Shown: one piece after another, positions 7,309 to 16,159 of the stretch | Layout: every line of letters starts with the position of its first letter | Position numbering within the stretch: position 1 is the stretch's first letter | Origin: Pannonibacter indicus | GTDB lineage: Bacteria > Pseudomonadota > Alphaproteobacteria > Rhizobiales > Stappiaceae | Direction: 5' to 3' | Length of the DNA: 64,000 nt | NCBI RefSeq assembly: GCF_001418225.1 | Contig: NZ_LIPT01000009.1 | Span: forward strand, 1 to 64,000 | The notes under the pieces: model-generated | What the model was told of the DNA's origin: nothing | Databases searched by the model: none | What the model saw: only the letters and a program-made list of their open reading frames with translations | Program-made: the position numbers and the translations under genes

Positions 7309-8757
7309 ATGACCGGAAACAGCCTGGTGGCGCGCGTAAGCGGCGTAAGGGTCCAGTTTGGAGCCGTCACGGCACTGGATGGTGCCGGCCTCGACATCTG
7401 CGCAGGTGAGGCCATCGGCCTCGTCGGCCACAATGGTGCGGGCAAATCCACCATCGTCAACGTGATCAACGGCTCGTTGACACCGCAGGAAGGCACGGTG
7501 GAACGGGGCGGCACGGCTCTGGAAGGCGTCGCAGGCGCGCGCGAGGCGGGGATCCGCTGCGTTTTTCAGGAACTCTCCCTCTGCCCCAACCTGACCATCG
7601 CCGAAAACGCCCGGCTGATGCATGCCGGGCTGAAGGGCATGGGCTGGCGGCGGCGCGCCGAGGAACTGATGCGGCGCCAGCTGGATGCCATCTTCCCCGG
7701 CAACCGCATCCCCACCGGGGCCACGGTCAGCAGCCTGTCCATCGCCGAGCGGCAGATGGTGGAAATCGCCCTGAACTTTCTTGCCGTGACGGGCAAGCCA
7801 AGGCTCGTCATCCTCGACGAGCCCACGTCCTCGCTCGACGCCGGACTTGCCGAACAGCTTCTGGCCTATCTGAAAACCTACGTTACAGAAGGTGGATCCA
7901 TTCTTTTCATTTCACATATTCTGGGCGAGATCCTGTCCCTGTCGAGCCGCATCGTGGTGATGAAGGATGGCCGCGTGACCGCATCCCGGCCTGCGGAGCA
8001 GTTTACCGCGCGCAGCCTTGTGGAGGCCATGGGCAGCGTGGTGCGCGACAGCCATGCCGCAGGCCCCGCACCCCGCAAAGGTGATGCGCCCATCGTGCTC
8101 AGCCACCGCCCGAAGGATGGCAGCCCCGCTTTCGAGGCGCGCAAGGGCGAGATCATCGGCCTTGCCGGCCTCGCCGGCCACGGCCAGACACGGATGCTGC
8201 TGGCGCTTTATGAGGCGCAGCGCAGCAACTGGCTGCCGTCGTTCCGGGACAGGATCGCCTTCGTCGCAGGCGACCGCTCGCTCAATGGCACGTTTCCGCT
8301 GTGGAGCATCCTGCGCAATCTCACCATCAGCAGCCTGCCCGGCCTCTCCCGCCTCACCGCCATCAGTGCCACCCGCGAGGCCGCGCTCGGGTCCGAGTGG
8401 AAGCAGCATATGGCGGTGCGCACGCCGGACATGGGCAACCCCATCCTGTCACTCTCCGGCGGCAACCAGCAGAAGGTGTTGTTTGCGCGGGCACTCAGCA
8501 CCGCGGCTGAGGTGGTGCTGATGGATGACCCGATGCGCGGCGTCGATATCGGTACCAAGCAGGATGTCTATGCCATCCTGCGCCGGGAAGCCGAAGCCGG
8601 GCGCACCTTCGTCTGGTATTCGACCGAGATGGACGAAATCTGCCTGTGCGACCGGGTCTATGTGTTCCGCGACGGGGTGATTGCGGCCGTCCTTGAGGGC
8701 AGCAGCATCTCGGAAGACCATGTGCTTGCCGCGTCCTTCTCCGGAGAAACCGCATGA
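7309..8757 (+). CDS. Sugar ABC transporter ATP-binding protein (two NBDs, RbsA type)
   Basis: This cytoplasmic ATPase has 482 residues with two nucleotide-binding domains. Domain 1 (about 5-235) has Walker A GHNGAGKS, the signature region LSIAERQMVEIA and Walker B LVILDEPTSSLD. Domain 2 (about 255-475) keeps the signature LSGGNQQK but has a degenerate Walker A (GLAGHGQTR). Its Walker B reads LMDDPMRGVD, with Asp where the catalytic Glu normally stands. A degenerate second Walker A is common in this family; the Glu-to-Asp change is less so. The stop overlaps the next start as ATGA. The linker and loops of domain 2 are shorter than in typical 500-residue homologues. Confidence 0.88.
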   Translation: MTGNSLVARVSGVRVQFGAVTALDGAGLDICAGEAIGLVGHNGAGKSTIVNVINGSLTPQEGTVERGGTALEGVAGAREAGIRCVFQELSLCPNLTIAENARLMHAGLKGMGWRRRAEELMRRQLDAIFPGNRIPTGATVSSLSIAERQMVEIALNFLAVTGKPRLVILDEPTSSLDAGLAEQLLAYLKTYVTEGGSILFISHILGEILSLSSRIVVMKDGRVTASRPAEQFTARSLVEAMGSVVRDSHAAGPAPRKGDAPIVLSHRPKDGSPAFEARKGEIIGLAGLAGHGQTRMLLALYEAQRSNWLPSFRDRIAFVAGDRSLNGTFPLWSILRNLTISSLPGLSRLTAISATREAALGSEWKQHMAVRTPDMGNPILSLSGGNQQKVLFARALSTAAEVVLMDDPMRGVDIGTKQDVYAILRREAEAGRTFVWYSTEMDEICLCDRVYVFRDGVIAAVLEGSSISEDHVLAASFSGETA

Positions 8758-9710
8758 AGATCTCCTCCGCCGAAGCCCTGCGGCTGCTCATTCCGGCCGT
8801 CTCACTGGCCGTGCTGCTGGCCGCCGTCTTCTACCTGCAGCCGCGTGCCATGAGCTACACGGGCCTCAACCTGCTGTTCAATCTGGCGGTGCCGATCGCC
8901 CTTGCCACCATTGCGCAGATGATCATCATGGCGGTGAACGACCTCGATCTGTCGATCGGCACCTTCGTCAGCTTCGCCGCCTGCGTCACCGCCGCCTTCA
9001 TGCCCGAAGCGCCGCTGACCGCAGGCCTGATCCTTGGCGGCGCGGTCTGTGTCTATGCGCTGACGGGCTTCATCATCACCCTGCGGGATCTGCCCTCCAT
9101 CGTCGTCACGCTCGGCATGAGTTTCGTCTGGGGCGGGCTTGCGGTGCTGATCCTGCCCGCACCGGGCGGCTCCGCGCCGGAGTGGCTGCGCGGGCTGATG
9201 ACGGCCAAGCCGCCCTTCGTACCCATGGCCATCATTGCAAGCCTGGCCGTCGCGGCTCTGGCGCATGTCATCGTCATGCGCTCCACCTTCGGCGTCGCCA
9301 TCCGGGGTGTTGGCGGCAACAGCCGGTCCGTCGCCCGGGCCGGATGGTCGGTGCTGCGGCTGAAGGCCGGGGCCTATGCGCTTGCCGCGGTCTTCGCCAT
9401 TCTCGCGGGCATGGCGCTTGTCGGCCTTACAACTTCAGCCGACGCCAATGTCGCCCTGCGCTATACGCTGCTGTCCATCGCCGGGGTGATCCTGGGCGGC
9501 GGCGAATTCACCGGCGGACGCGTATCGCCCATCGGCGCGGTCATCGGCGCGCTGACGCTGACGCTCGCAGGATCGTTCCTCTCCTTCCTGCGCATCTCGC
9601 CCGACTGGCAGATCGGCGCACAGGGCGCGATCCTGATCATCGTGCTGGGACTGCGCCTCCTCTTCAATGCCCGCCAGAACGGCGGCAAAACCGGAGGAGC
9701 CCGGGCATGA
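8754..9710 (+). CDS. Sugar ABC transporter permease 1
   Basis: This inner-membrane permease belongs to the BPD_transp_2 (RbsC/XylH-like) family. It has 318 residues with about ten hydrophobic segments. The motifs NDLDLSIGTFVSFAACV and GVILGGGEFTGGRVSPIGAVIGA are hallmarks of the family. The start overlaps the ATPase stop (ATGA) and its own stop overlaps the next permease start. It is expected to pair with permease 2 as a heterodimer because both carry the full set of helices. The substrate follows that of the binding protein. Confidence 0.88.
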   Translation: MKISSAEALRLLIPAVSLAVLLAAVFYLQPRAMSYTGLNLLFNLAVPIALATIAQMIIMAVNDLDLSIGTFVSFAACVTAAFMPEAPLTAGLILGGAVCVYALTGFIITLRDLPSIVVTLGMSFVWGGLAVLILPAPGGSAPEWLRGLMTAKPPFVPMAIIASLAVAALAHVIVMRSTFGVAIRGVGGNSRSVARAGWSVLRLKAGAYALAAVFAILAGMALVGLTTSADANVALRYTLLSIAGVILGGGEFTGGRVSPIGAVIGALTLTLAGSFLSFLRISPDWQIGAQGAILIIVLGLRLLFNARQNGGKTGGARA

Positions 9711-10684
9711 GCAAGCACACCAGCCCCGCCACCCGCACCGCATGGACGCAGGCCAGCCTCCTGCGCCCATGGATCTGGTCCTTCGCCGCCGCCTTCCTGA
9801 CCTGGGCCACCACCCTAGCCTTCACCGGCGGCGCGGGCGTGGGCGGGCTCAGTCAGGCAGCCCTTACCTTCGCGGCCTTCTCGGTGATTGCCGGTCTCGG
9901 GCAGATGTTCGTCATCACCCTTGGGCCGGGCAATGTGGACCTTTCCGTCCCTGCCACCATCACGCTCGCCGGAACCGTGTCCATGAAGATCATGGACGGA
10001 CAGGATTCCCTGATTTTAGCCGGTCTTCTGGCCGCAATCCTTGTTGGCATCGCCATCGGCATTGCCAACTACGCCCTGATCAAGCTGCTGCGCATTCCCC
10101 CGATCATCGCCACCTTGTCGATGAGCTTCATCGCCCAGTCGGCGGCCATCTGGTACAATCGCGGCATCCGCATCAAGCCGCCGGAACTGCTGGCACAATT
10201 TGCCACCGGCACCACATCCGGCATTCCCAACATGGCACTGGCGGCGCTGGCGCTCACCCTGCCGGCCTGGTGGCTGCTGGAACGCACGCTCTACGGCCGC
10301 TGGATCTCGGCCATCGGCCAGAGTTCCTTTGCCGCGCGCATGGCCGGAATTCCCGTCGATGGCACCCGTTTCGTCACCTATGTGCTCTGTGCGGTGCTGG
10401 CCTCGGTCTGCGGCTATCTGCTGGCAAGCTTTTCCGGCGGGGCGGCGCTCAACATGGGCGCGGAATATCTGCTGGCCTCCATTGCCGTGGTGGTGATCGG
10501 CGGCTCGGCCGTGGCAGGCGGCAACTCCAATGTGCCGGGCATCTGGGGCGCATCGCTCTTCATGTTCCTGGTGGTGTCGATGCTCAACACCTACGGCTTT
10601 GGCGCAGGCCCGCGCCTTGTCCTCACCGGCCTCATCATCATCGCCGTCATCATTGCCGCCAGCCGCCCTGCGGCGGGGCGCTGA
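9707..10684 (+). CDS. Sugar ABC transporter permease 2
   Basis: This is a second BPD_transp_2 permease of 325 residues. It starts at ATG 9707 overlapping the previous stop as ATGA, with GGAGG upstream. The longer reading frame that begins inside the ATPase gene is a non-coding extension. The motif GPGNVDLSVPATITLAG corresponds to the ND-LSVG motif of the family, and VVVIGGSAVAGGNSNVPGI to the EAA-like loop. It forms the membrane channel with permease 1. Two distinct permeases rather than a homodimer is one of the two standard arrangements of these transporters. Confidence 0.86.
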   Translation: MSKHTSPATRTAWTQASLLRPWIWSFAAAFLTWATTLAFTGGAGVGGLSQAALTFAAFSVIAGLGQMFVITLGPGNVDLSVPATITLAGTVSMKIMDGQDSLILAGLLAAILVGIAIGIANYALIKLLRIPPIIATLSMSFIAQSAAIWYNRGIRIKPPELLAQFATGTTSGIPNMALAALALTLPAWWLLERTLYGRWISAIGQSSFAARMAGIPVDGTRFVTYVLCAVLASVCGYLLASFSGGAALNMGAEYLLASIAVVVIGGSAVAGGNSNVPGIWGASLFMFLVVSMLNTYGFGAGPRLVLTGLIIIAVIIAASRPAAGR

Positions 10685-10713
10685 CAGGTCCCTTGCAACG
10701 GAAGATCCAGACC

Positions 10714-11658
10714 ATGACCTCTCCTTACGAGATCATCGACCCGCGGTTCCGCAACCTGATCATCCCCAGCGCCGCGCTTGAAGAGCTTTTCAGCGGCTGC
10801 CGCTGGGCGGAGGGACCGGTCTGGTTTGCCGATCTCGGCTGCCTCCTGTTCAGCGACATCCCGAACGAGCGGATGCTGCGCTATGTGCCCGAACCGGGCG
10901 CGCAGGCCGGAACAGGCTCAAACCCGGGCGCCGCAATTTCCGTCTTCCGGGCTCCTTCCGGTTTTGCCAATGGCAACACCCGCGACCGCGAAGGCCGGCT
11001 GGTGACCTGTGAACATGGGGAGCGCCGCGTCACCCGCACCGAAGCCGATGGCAGCCTCACAGTTCTGGCCAGCCATTTCGAGGGCAAGCGGCTGAACTCG
11101 CCCAATGATGTGGTGGTGAAATCGGACGGAACCATCTGGTTCTCAGATCCCACCTACGGCATCCTGTCCGACTATGAGGGCTACAAGGCCGAGCCCGAAC
11201 AGGCGGCGCGGCGGGTGTACCGGATAGATCCGCAGACCGGCACGGTGAGCGCCGTGGTGGATGATTTCACCCAGCCCAATGGCCTGGCCTTTTCACCGGA
11301 CGAACGGCGGCTCTACATCGCCGAATCCGGGGCAAGCCACGATGCCTCCGTGCCGAGCCAGATCCGCGTCTTTGACGTGGTGGACGGGCGCAGGCTGAAG
11401 AATGGCCGCGTTTTCTGCGAGCTGGATTGCGGCCTGCCGGACGGTTTCCGCCTCGATACGGATGGCAATCTCTGGACCAGCGCCGGAGACGGCGTGCACT
11501 GTTTTGCCCCCGATGGCACTTTGCTGGGCAAGATCCGGGTGCCGCAGACGGTTGCCAATCTCACCTTCGGTGGGCCGCGCCGGAACCGGCTGTTCATCAC
11601 GGCCACCCGCTCGCTTTATGCCGTCCATGTCACGGCGACCGGGGTGCAGATGCCCTGA
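10714..11658 (+). CDS. SMP-30/gluconolactonase family sugar lactonase
   Basis: This is a cytoplasmic six-bladed beta-propeller lactonase (SGL family). It is expected to open an aldonolactone to the aldonic acid, and in the Weimberg pathway the equivalent step is XylC. Supporting motifs are CRWAEGPVWF with the metal-binding glutamate, LNSPNDVVVKSDGTIWFSDP with the metal Asn and Asp, and PDGFRLDTDGNLW with the catalytic-site Asp. The start at 10,714 follows the permease stop by 29 bp, so it is the last gene of the ABC operon. The 314-residue length is normal. A degenerate second copy of its 3' end lies just downstream. Specificity for xylonolactone is inferred from the xylD and xylX neighbours. 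Confidence 0.87.
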   Translation: MTSPYEIIDPRFRNLIIPSAALEELFSGCRWAEGPVWFADLGCLLFSDIPNERMLRYVPEPGAQAGTGSNPGAAISVFRAPSGFANGNTRDREGRLVTCEHGERRVTRTEADGSLTVLASHFEGKRLNSPNDVVVKSDGTIWFSDPTYGILSDYEGYKAEPEQAARRVYRIDPQTGTVSAVVDDFTQPNGLAFSPDERRLYIAESGASHDASVPSQIRVFDVVDGRRLKNGRVFCELDCGLPDGFRLDTDGNLWTSAGDGVHCFAPDGTLLGKIRVPQTVANLTFGGPRRNRLFITATRSLYAVHVTATGVQMP

Positions 11659-11889
11659 CGCAGGCTGTGCCCGCCCCTTCTCCCGGTTCATGAAAAACCG
11701 CATTGCAGGGGAAGATGCGGTTCTGGAGGTTGTGGGACACGCTGTGAAGCCGCGTGCCCCTCTGCTGCAAGTTACTTCGTCAACTTGCCGGTAATCTGCT
11801 TGAACAGAGCCAGATTGGGTTCGTCATGGCCAACCGGACCGGGCGAAGCGGTCGCTTTCATTCAAGTGCTCTGAACGGAACAAGGACCT

Positions 11890-12060
11890 GTCTCTTCGCA
11901 AAAAACAGCGGCAAGCTGTGGACCAAGGGCGGAGATTGCGTGCACTTTTTTGCGGCAGATGGCATTCTCAGAGACAGGTTCCGTGACTGGTCAACAGCCG
12001 CCCGCCTCACTTCTGGCGGCCTCGCGCGGACCCTGCTTTCACCACATCATACCGGCCGCT
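11890..12060 (+). pseudogene. Vestigial C-terminal fragment of a second SMP-30 lactonase
   Basis: The reading GKLWTKGGDCVHFFAADGIL, followed by LTSGGLARTLL, aligns with NLWTSAGDGVHCFAPDGTLL and LTFGGPRRNRL of the intact lactonase that ends 230 bp upstream. The fragment covers only the last third of the protein, has no start or ribosome-binding site, and is diverged. It is best read as the remnant of a tandem duplication or of an older lactonase gene. The rest of the 439-bp gap 11,659-12,097 shows nothing else I can identify. Confidence 0.65.
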
Positions 12061-12097
12061 TCAGGCAGCCAGAATCCCGGCCACAAGGACCCTCAAC

Positions 12098-13012
12098 ATG
12101 ACTTCCACGAGCGCGGCCGTTCATCGTCTTGGCGGGATTGCAGGACCTGCCATCATGCTGCTCGGCATGTTCCTCTTTGCGCTGAACGACGCCATGGGCA
12201 AATGGCTCGTTGCCAGCTACAGCGTTGGCCAGGTAGTGCTGATCCGCAGCATCGCGGCGCTGCTGATCCTCGCCCCATTTCTCTGGATGTCTGGCCTCAA
12301 GCCGCTGCTCAAGCCGGAGCGGCCGGGCATGCAGGCGGCCCGTGTGGCCTTTTCCACCTTCGAGCTTTTCTGCTTCTATTATGCGGTCACCTATCTGCCG
12401 CTTGCGGACGTGATGACCTATTGGCTGGCGGCGCCGATCTATGTGGCCGCGCTCTCCCCCTTCCTTCTGGGTGAGAAGGTGGGCTGGCGGCGATGGAGTG
12501 CCATTGCGGTGGGCTTCATCGGCGTCATCATCGCGCTCAATCCGTCGAGCGCCATGTTCACCCCGCCCGCAATCCTCTCCATCGCCGGAGCTGCCGCCTT
12601 TGCCTTCATGATGCTGTCCGGCCGCAGCCTGCGCGGCACGCCGGACAAGACGCTGGTCTTCTTCCAGACGGCAGGCGCAGGGCTTGCCGGGCTTGTCATG
12701 GCCCCGTTCGACTGGCGGCCCATCGCCTCGATGGAAGATGCGCTGCTGCTGTCCCTGCTCGGCATCGTCGCCATGAGCGCCCATATCATGGTCAACCGCG
12801 CCCTGAAGATCTCGGATGCGGCCACGGTTGCGCCGCTGCAATATACGCTGCTGCTGTGGGCTGTCGTCTTCGGCTGGTATTTCTTCGGCGACCTGCCCAA
12901 GCCCAGCATGATGCTTGGTGCAGCGCTCATCACCGGCGCCGGACTGTTCATCTTCTTCCGCGAGCAGCAGCTGAAGAAGCGCGATCAGGTGCTGCCTGCC
13001 ATTCCGGAGTGA
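12098..13012 (+). CDS. DMT-superfamily (EamA) transporter
   Basis: This is an inner-membrane protein of 304 residues with ten hydrophobic helices arranged as two EamA repeats (about 16-145 and 155-290). Such proteins export or exchange small metabolites, often amino acids, but the substrate cannot be read from the sequence. The start at 12,098 gives a short cytoplasmic leader. It stands alone between the lactonase remnant and a convergent TRAP operon. The motif FAYYAVTYLPLADV-like (here CFYYAVTYLPLADVMTY) at the end of helix 3 is typical of the family. No obvious link to the sugar-acid pathway is visible beyond position. Confidence 0.8.
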   Translation: MTSTSAAVHRLGGIAGPAIMLLGMFLFALNDAMGKWLVASYSVGQVVLIRSIAALLILAPFLWMSGLKPLLKPERPGMQAARVAFSTFELFCFYYAVTYLPLADVMTYWLAAPIYVAALSPFLLGEKVGWRRWSAIAVGFIGVIIALNPSSAMFTPPAILSIAGAAAFAFMMLSGRSLRGTPDKTLVFFQTAGAGLAGLVMAPFDWRPIASMEDALLLSLLGIVAMSAHIMVNRALKISDAATVAPLQYTLLLWAVVFGWYFFGDLPKPSMMLGAALITGAGLFIFFREQQLKKRDQVLPAIPE

Positions 13013-13024
13013 GGGGCCAGAGCG

Positions 13025-13113
13025 ATACCAATGCTCGATGAGCTTTTCTCATCGAGCATTGGTCAAGCCCGTGCGGCGCTTGAGCATTTTCAAGGCCTGA
13101 TGCGTCAGCCTCG
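13025..13113 (-). repeat. Dispersed intergenic repeat family 1, full copy A (with perfect hairpin)
   Basis: Read on the minus strand this 89-bp element begins GAGGCTGACGCATC and contains GCCTTGAAAATGCTCAA. It ends in a perfect 16-bp inverted repeat (arms 13,027-13,042 and 13,048-13,063, 5-nt loop). It aligns along its whole length with the element at 41,991-42,080, and partly with 7176-7226. No protein is encoded. The lack of a T-tract argues against an ordinary terminator. Confidence 0.75.
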
Positions 13114-13139
13114 ATATAAGCAGCCCGAATGAGCGGCAA

Positions 13140-13179
13140 AACAAGCGGAAAAGACCCGCAACGTTGCCGCCGCGGGTCT
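13140..13179 (-). terminator. Terminator of the xylX-dctQMP operon
   Basis: On the minus strand AGACCCGC and GCGGGTCT form an 8-bp stem with a 12-nt loop, followed by TTTTCCGCTTGTTTT. It lies about 75 bp after the dctP stop. A closer 18-bp GC-only palindrome at 13,229-13,246 (GGAGGGGCGCGCCCCTCC) may act as an additional 3' hairpin. Confidence 0.65.
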
Positions 13180-13253
13180 CTGCGCTGAACTGCGGCGGAT
13201 GGGGCACCGCAGTCCGGGGGATGGGTCGGGAGGGGCGCGCCCCTCCTCCAGGA

Positions 13254-14258
13254 TCAGCCGCGAATTTTCGCCAGTTCCTGCTGCACGCGCTCGATCACAT
13301 CGGCACCGATGGTGTCCTTGTGCTTCTCGTAGACCACCTGAGACTTTTCGAGCATGCGCTTCTGCTCTTCCGGGCTGAGGGTATTGAACTTGACGCCTTC
13401 GGCCTGGATCTTTTCCAGCGACTTCTGGTTCAGCTCACGGATCACCTTGCGCTCCTCGTCACGGCCCACGATGGCGCATTCCTTCAGGGCTGCCTGCTCT
13501 TCCGGTGTGTAGGTGTCAAAGATCGGCTTGGAGAACAGGAACAGGAACGGCGTGTAGGCGTGGCGCGTCTCGCTGACATATTCCTGCACCTCGTAGAACT
13601 TCGAGGTATCGATGGTGACATAGGGGTTTTCCTGCGCATCGATGGTCTTGGTTTCGAGCGCGGAGAAGACCTCGCCAAAGGCCATCGGCGTGGCATTGGC
13701 GCCGAAGTTCTGGAAGGTGTCGAGGAAAACGTTGTTCTGCATCACGCGCACCTTCATGCCCTGCAGATCCTCCCACTTGGTGACGGGACGGCTGGAGTTG
13801 GACAGGTTGCGGAAGCCGTTCTCCCAATAGGCGAGATTGACGAGCCCGGCCTCGGCCAGCTTGCCATTGAGGAACTCGCCGAACTCACCGTCCATCACGG
13901 CATCGGCCTCCTCGTTGCTGGCAAAGAGGAACGGCAGGTCGAAGACGCCGAGCGCCGGAACGATGCCGGCCAGCGGCGAGGACGAGGTGACGACAGCTTC
14001 CTGAACGCCGGCGCGCAGGGCCTGGGTTGCCTGCAGGTCGCCGCCGAGCGCGCCGCCCCAGAAGGCGGTCAGCTTCAGCTTGCCGCCGGACTTTTCGTCA
14101 AGGCAGGCCTGCATGGCATTGATGCCGTTGCCGACCGGATGGTCCGCATTGATGCCATTGGACACCCTTATGTTGCGGTCATTGAATTGCGCCGATGCCG
14201 GAACAGCGGCGGTGGCGGCAAACACCACGGCCGTGGTGGCAAGAAGCAGTTTCTTCAT
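13254..14258 (-). CDS. TRAP transporter substrate-binding protein (DctP)
   Basis: This periplasmic receptor has 334 residues and a signal peptide ending near PASAQF. The ATG at 14,258 has GGGAGGA about 8 nt upstream; the longer frame is rejected. Segments typical of DctP include ITTSSSPL-like VVTSSSPLAGIVPALGVFDL, the GMKVRVMQNNVF segment with the ligand-binding arginine, and NATPMAFGEVFSALET with DAQENPY. It is the last gene of an operon that starts with xylX and carries both permease subunits, so it probably brings in a sugar acid such as a pentonate or a related hydroxy acid. The order (dehydratase, Q, M, P) differs from the P-Q-M order of the first TRAP system in this window. Confidence 0.88.
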   Translation of the reverse strand: MKKLLLATTAVVFAATAAVPASAQFNDRNIRVSNGINADHPVGNGINAMQACLDEKSGGKLKLTAFWGGALGGDLQATQALRAGVQEAVVTSSSPLAGIVPALGVFDLPFLFASNEEADAVMDGEFGEFLNGKLAEAGLVNLAYWENGFRNLSNSSRPVTKWEDLQGMKVRVMQNNVFLDTFQNFGANATPMAFGEVFSALETKTIDAQENPYVTIDTSKFYEVQEYVSETRHAYTPFLFLFSKPIFDTYTPEEQAALKECAIVGRDEERKVIRELNQKSLEKIQAEGVKFNTLSPEEQKRMLEKSQVVYEKHKDTIGADVIERVQQELAKIRG

Positions 14259-14337
14259 TGTCTCTTCCTCCCTTTTCATCAAGTCTTTCCGGCGGGCAGC
14301 CACTCCTCTGGCCTGCCGCCGTATGGGTACAGGGCAC

Positions 14338-15615
14338 CTAGTGCAGCCAGGACAGCGGCACCAGCACCAGTTGCGGGAACAGGATCAGCAGCAGCAGCAC
14401 TGCGATCTGTGACAGCAGGAAAGGCATGACGCCTGTCACCACCTTGCCGAGCGGCACCTTGGACACGCCGCTGACCACGTTGAGCACCACGCCAACCGGC
14501 GGCGTGATGAGGCCAATGCAGGTGTTCATGACGAAGAGAACACCGAAATAGACCGGATCAATGCCAGCCTGCTTGACGATCGGCATCAGCACCGGCGACA
14601 GGATCAGGATGGTGGGTGCCAGATCCAGCGCCGTGCCCACCACAAGCACCAGCATCATCATCACCAGCATCAGCAGCTTGGGCTGCTCGATCAGCGGGGC
14701 AATGTGGCGGGTGATCTCTGCCGGAATATTCGCCGCCGTGATCAGCCAGGCTGACACCAGCGCCGCCGCGACGAGGAACATGACGATCGAAGTCGTCTTC
14801 GCCGCCCGCAGGATGACGAAGTAAAGATCGGCGACCTTCAGTTCCCGGTAGACGAACAGCCCGACCATCAGCGCATAGAAGGCGGCGATCACCGCCGCTT
14901 CCGTCGGCGTGACCACTCCCATGCGGATGCCGCCGAGAATGATCACCGGCATGCCCAGCGCCCAGGCGGCACGGCCCGTTGCCGCAAGGCGGACGGACAT
15001 GGGCTGGCGCGGCAGGGTCTCGACCTTGGACTTGCGGACAAGGAAGGTCCAGGTCAGGGCAAGGGCGCAACCCATCATGATGCCGGGCACGATACCGCCC
15101 ATGAACAGCTTGGTGATCGACACATTGGCGGCCACGCCGAAGATAATGAAGGCGAGCGACGGCGGAATGACCGGAGCGATGATGCCGCCTGCCGCCATGA
15201 GGCCGGCCGAGCGCGGCACATCGTAGCCTGCGCGGGCCATCATCGGCACCAGGATCGCGGCCAGAGCCGCCGTATCGGCTGCTGCCGAACCGGACAGGCT
15301 GGCCATGATGATCGCCGCCACGATGGCCACGAAGCCGAGACCGCCGCGGATATGCCCGGCCCAGGCCAGCGCAAAGTCGATGATGCGGCGGGACAGACCG
15401 CCGGAGTTCATCAGTTCACCGGCCAGAATGAAGAAGGGAATGGCCAGCAGCGTGAAGGTGTCTGCGCCGGAGATCATGTTCTGCGACACGATCTGCGTGT
15501 TGAACATGCCCATGTAGGACATGAGGATGACGCCGCAGAACATCAGCGCGAAGGCAACCGGCACGCCGATGGCCATGGAACCCAGCAGGGAGCCGATGAA
15601 GACGAGAAGCGTCAT
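14338..15615 (-). CDS. TRAP transporter large permease (DctM)
   Basis: This is a full-length 425-residue DctM-family permease with about twelve membrane helices. Recognisable motifs are LLAIPFFILAGELMNSGGLS, GGIIAPVIPPSLAFIIFG, TPTEAAVIAAFYAL, and near the C-terminus GLITPPVGVVLNVVSGVSK. The gene begins 3 bp after the dctQ stop. It gives a useful in-window reference showing what the truncated DctM at 65-907 lacks. The AAADTAALAAILVPMM segment is the conserved SGSxxAxTAxxG-type loop. It works with the small permease and the binding protein as a sodium-driven importer. Confidence 0.9.
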   Translation of the reverse strand: MTLLVFIGSLLGSMAIGVPVAFALMFCGVILMSYMGMFNTQIVSQNMISGADTFTLLAIPFFILAGELMNSGGLSRRIIDFALAWAGHIRGGLGFVAIVAAIIMASLSGSAAADTAALAAILVPMMARAGYDVPRSAGLMAAGGIIAPVIPPSLAFIIFGVAANVSITKLFMGGIVPGIMMGCALALTWTFLVRKSKVETLPRQPMSVRLAATGRAAWALGMPVIILGGIRMGVVTPTEAAVIAAFYALMVGLFVYRELKVADLYFVILRAAKTTSIVMFLVAAALVSAWLITAANIPAEITRHIAPLIEQPKLLMLVMMMLVLVVGTALDLAPTILILSPVLMPIVKQAGIDPVYFGVLFVMNTCIGLITPPVGVVLNVVSGVSKVPLGKVVTGVMPFLLSQIAVLLLLILFPQLVLVPLSWLH

Positions 15616-15618
15616 GTG

Positions 15619-16152
15619 TCAATGCTCCATCAGCTTGGCAGGGTCCGCGTGCTCACCGGCGAACATGGCGATTTCCTTGTCCGTGGCGCGGCCCAGCAGG
15701 ATGCGGATAAAGCGTTCCAGCGAAATCAGGAACATGCCGCCACCGGTGAAGAAGCCGATGCCATAGACCCAGATCATCGGCATGCCGGTGACAGGGGCGG
15801 CCATGGAGGCATTGATGGGGAACTGCTTCCAGGTGCCCCAGAAGAAGATGGCGGAACAGGTCATGATGATGATGTTGACCAGCGCCATGCAGAAGAGGCG
15901 CCCGCGCCGGGAGAAATGCGCCACCAGCGTCTCGATGCCGAGATGGGAGTTTTCCCGGAAGGTCACGACCGCACCGATGAAGGTGAGCCAGACGAAGAAG
16001 TACCGCGCCAGCTCTTCCGAGACGACGAGGCCGGAATTCATGCCATAGCGCAGGACCACATTGACGAAGACCATGATGGCCATGGAGGCCAGCAGGAAAA
16101 CGAGCACTACTTCCAGCGCGCGGTAGAAGAGACGGGTGAGGGTCGCGATCAT
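15619..16152 (-). CDS. TRAP transporter small permease (DctQ)
   Basis: This is a 177-residue four-helix membrane subunit. The start at 16,152 (MIATLTRLFY) lies 7 bp after the xylX stop, so the genes are co-transcribed. A longer in-frame reading back into xylX is out of frame with that gene and is a shadow. The conserved segment SEELARYFFVWLTFIGA, followed by a charged REN and a histidine (SHLGIE), is the DctQ signature. The ATG of dctM follows within 4 bp. Its role is to bridge the periplasmic receptor and the large permease. Confidence 0.88.
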   Translation of the reverse strand: MIATLTRLFYRALEVVLVFLLASMAIMVFVNVVLRYGMNSGLVVSEELARYFFVWLTFIGAVVTFRENSHLGIETLVAHFSRRGRLFCMALVNIIIMTCSAIFFWGTWKQFPINASMAAPVTGMPMIWVYGIGFFTGGGMFLISLERFIRILLGRATDKEIAMFAGEHADPAKLMEH

Positions 16153-16159
16153 GAGCCCC

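Noticed and set aside
6307-7623. 438-aa open reading frame on the minus strand
   Set aside because: It is antisense to the sugar-binding protein and the start of the ATPase gene; no family features are visible.
13027-13063. Perfect 16-bp hairpin considered as the terminator of the DMT transporter gene
   Set aside because: There is no T-tract on either strand, and the hairpin is part of a longer element repeated elsewhere. A terminator role is not excluded but is not the best reading.
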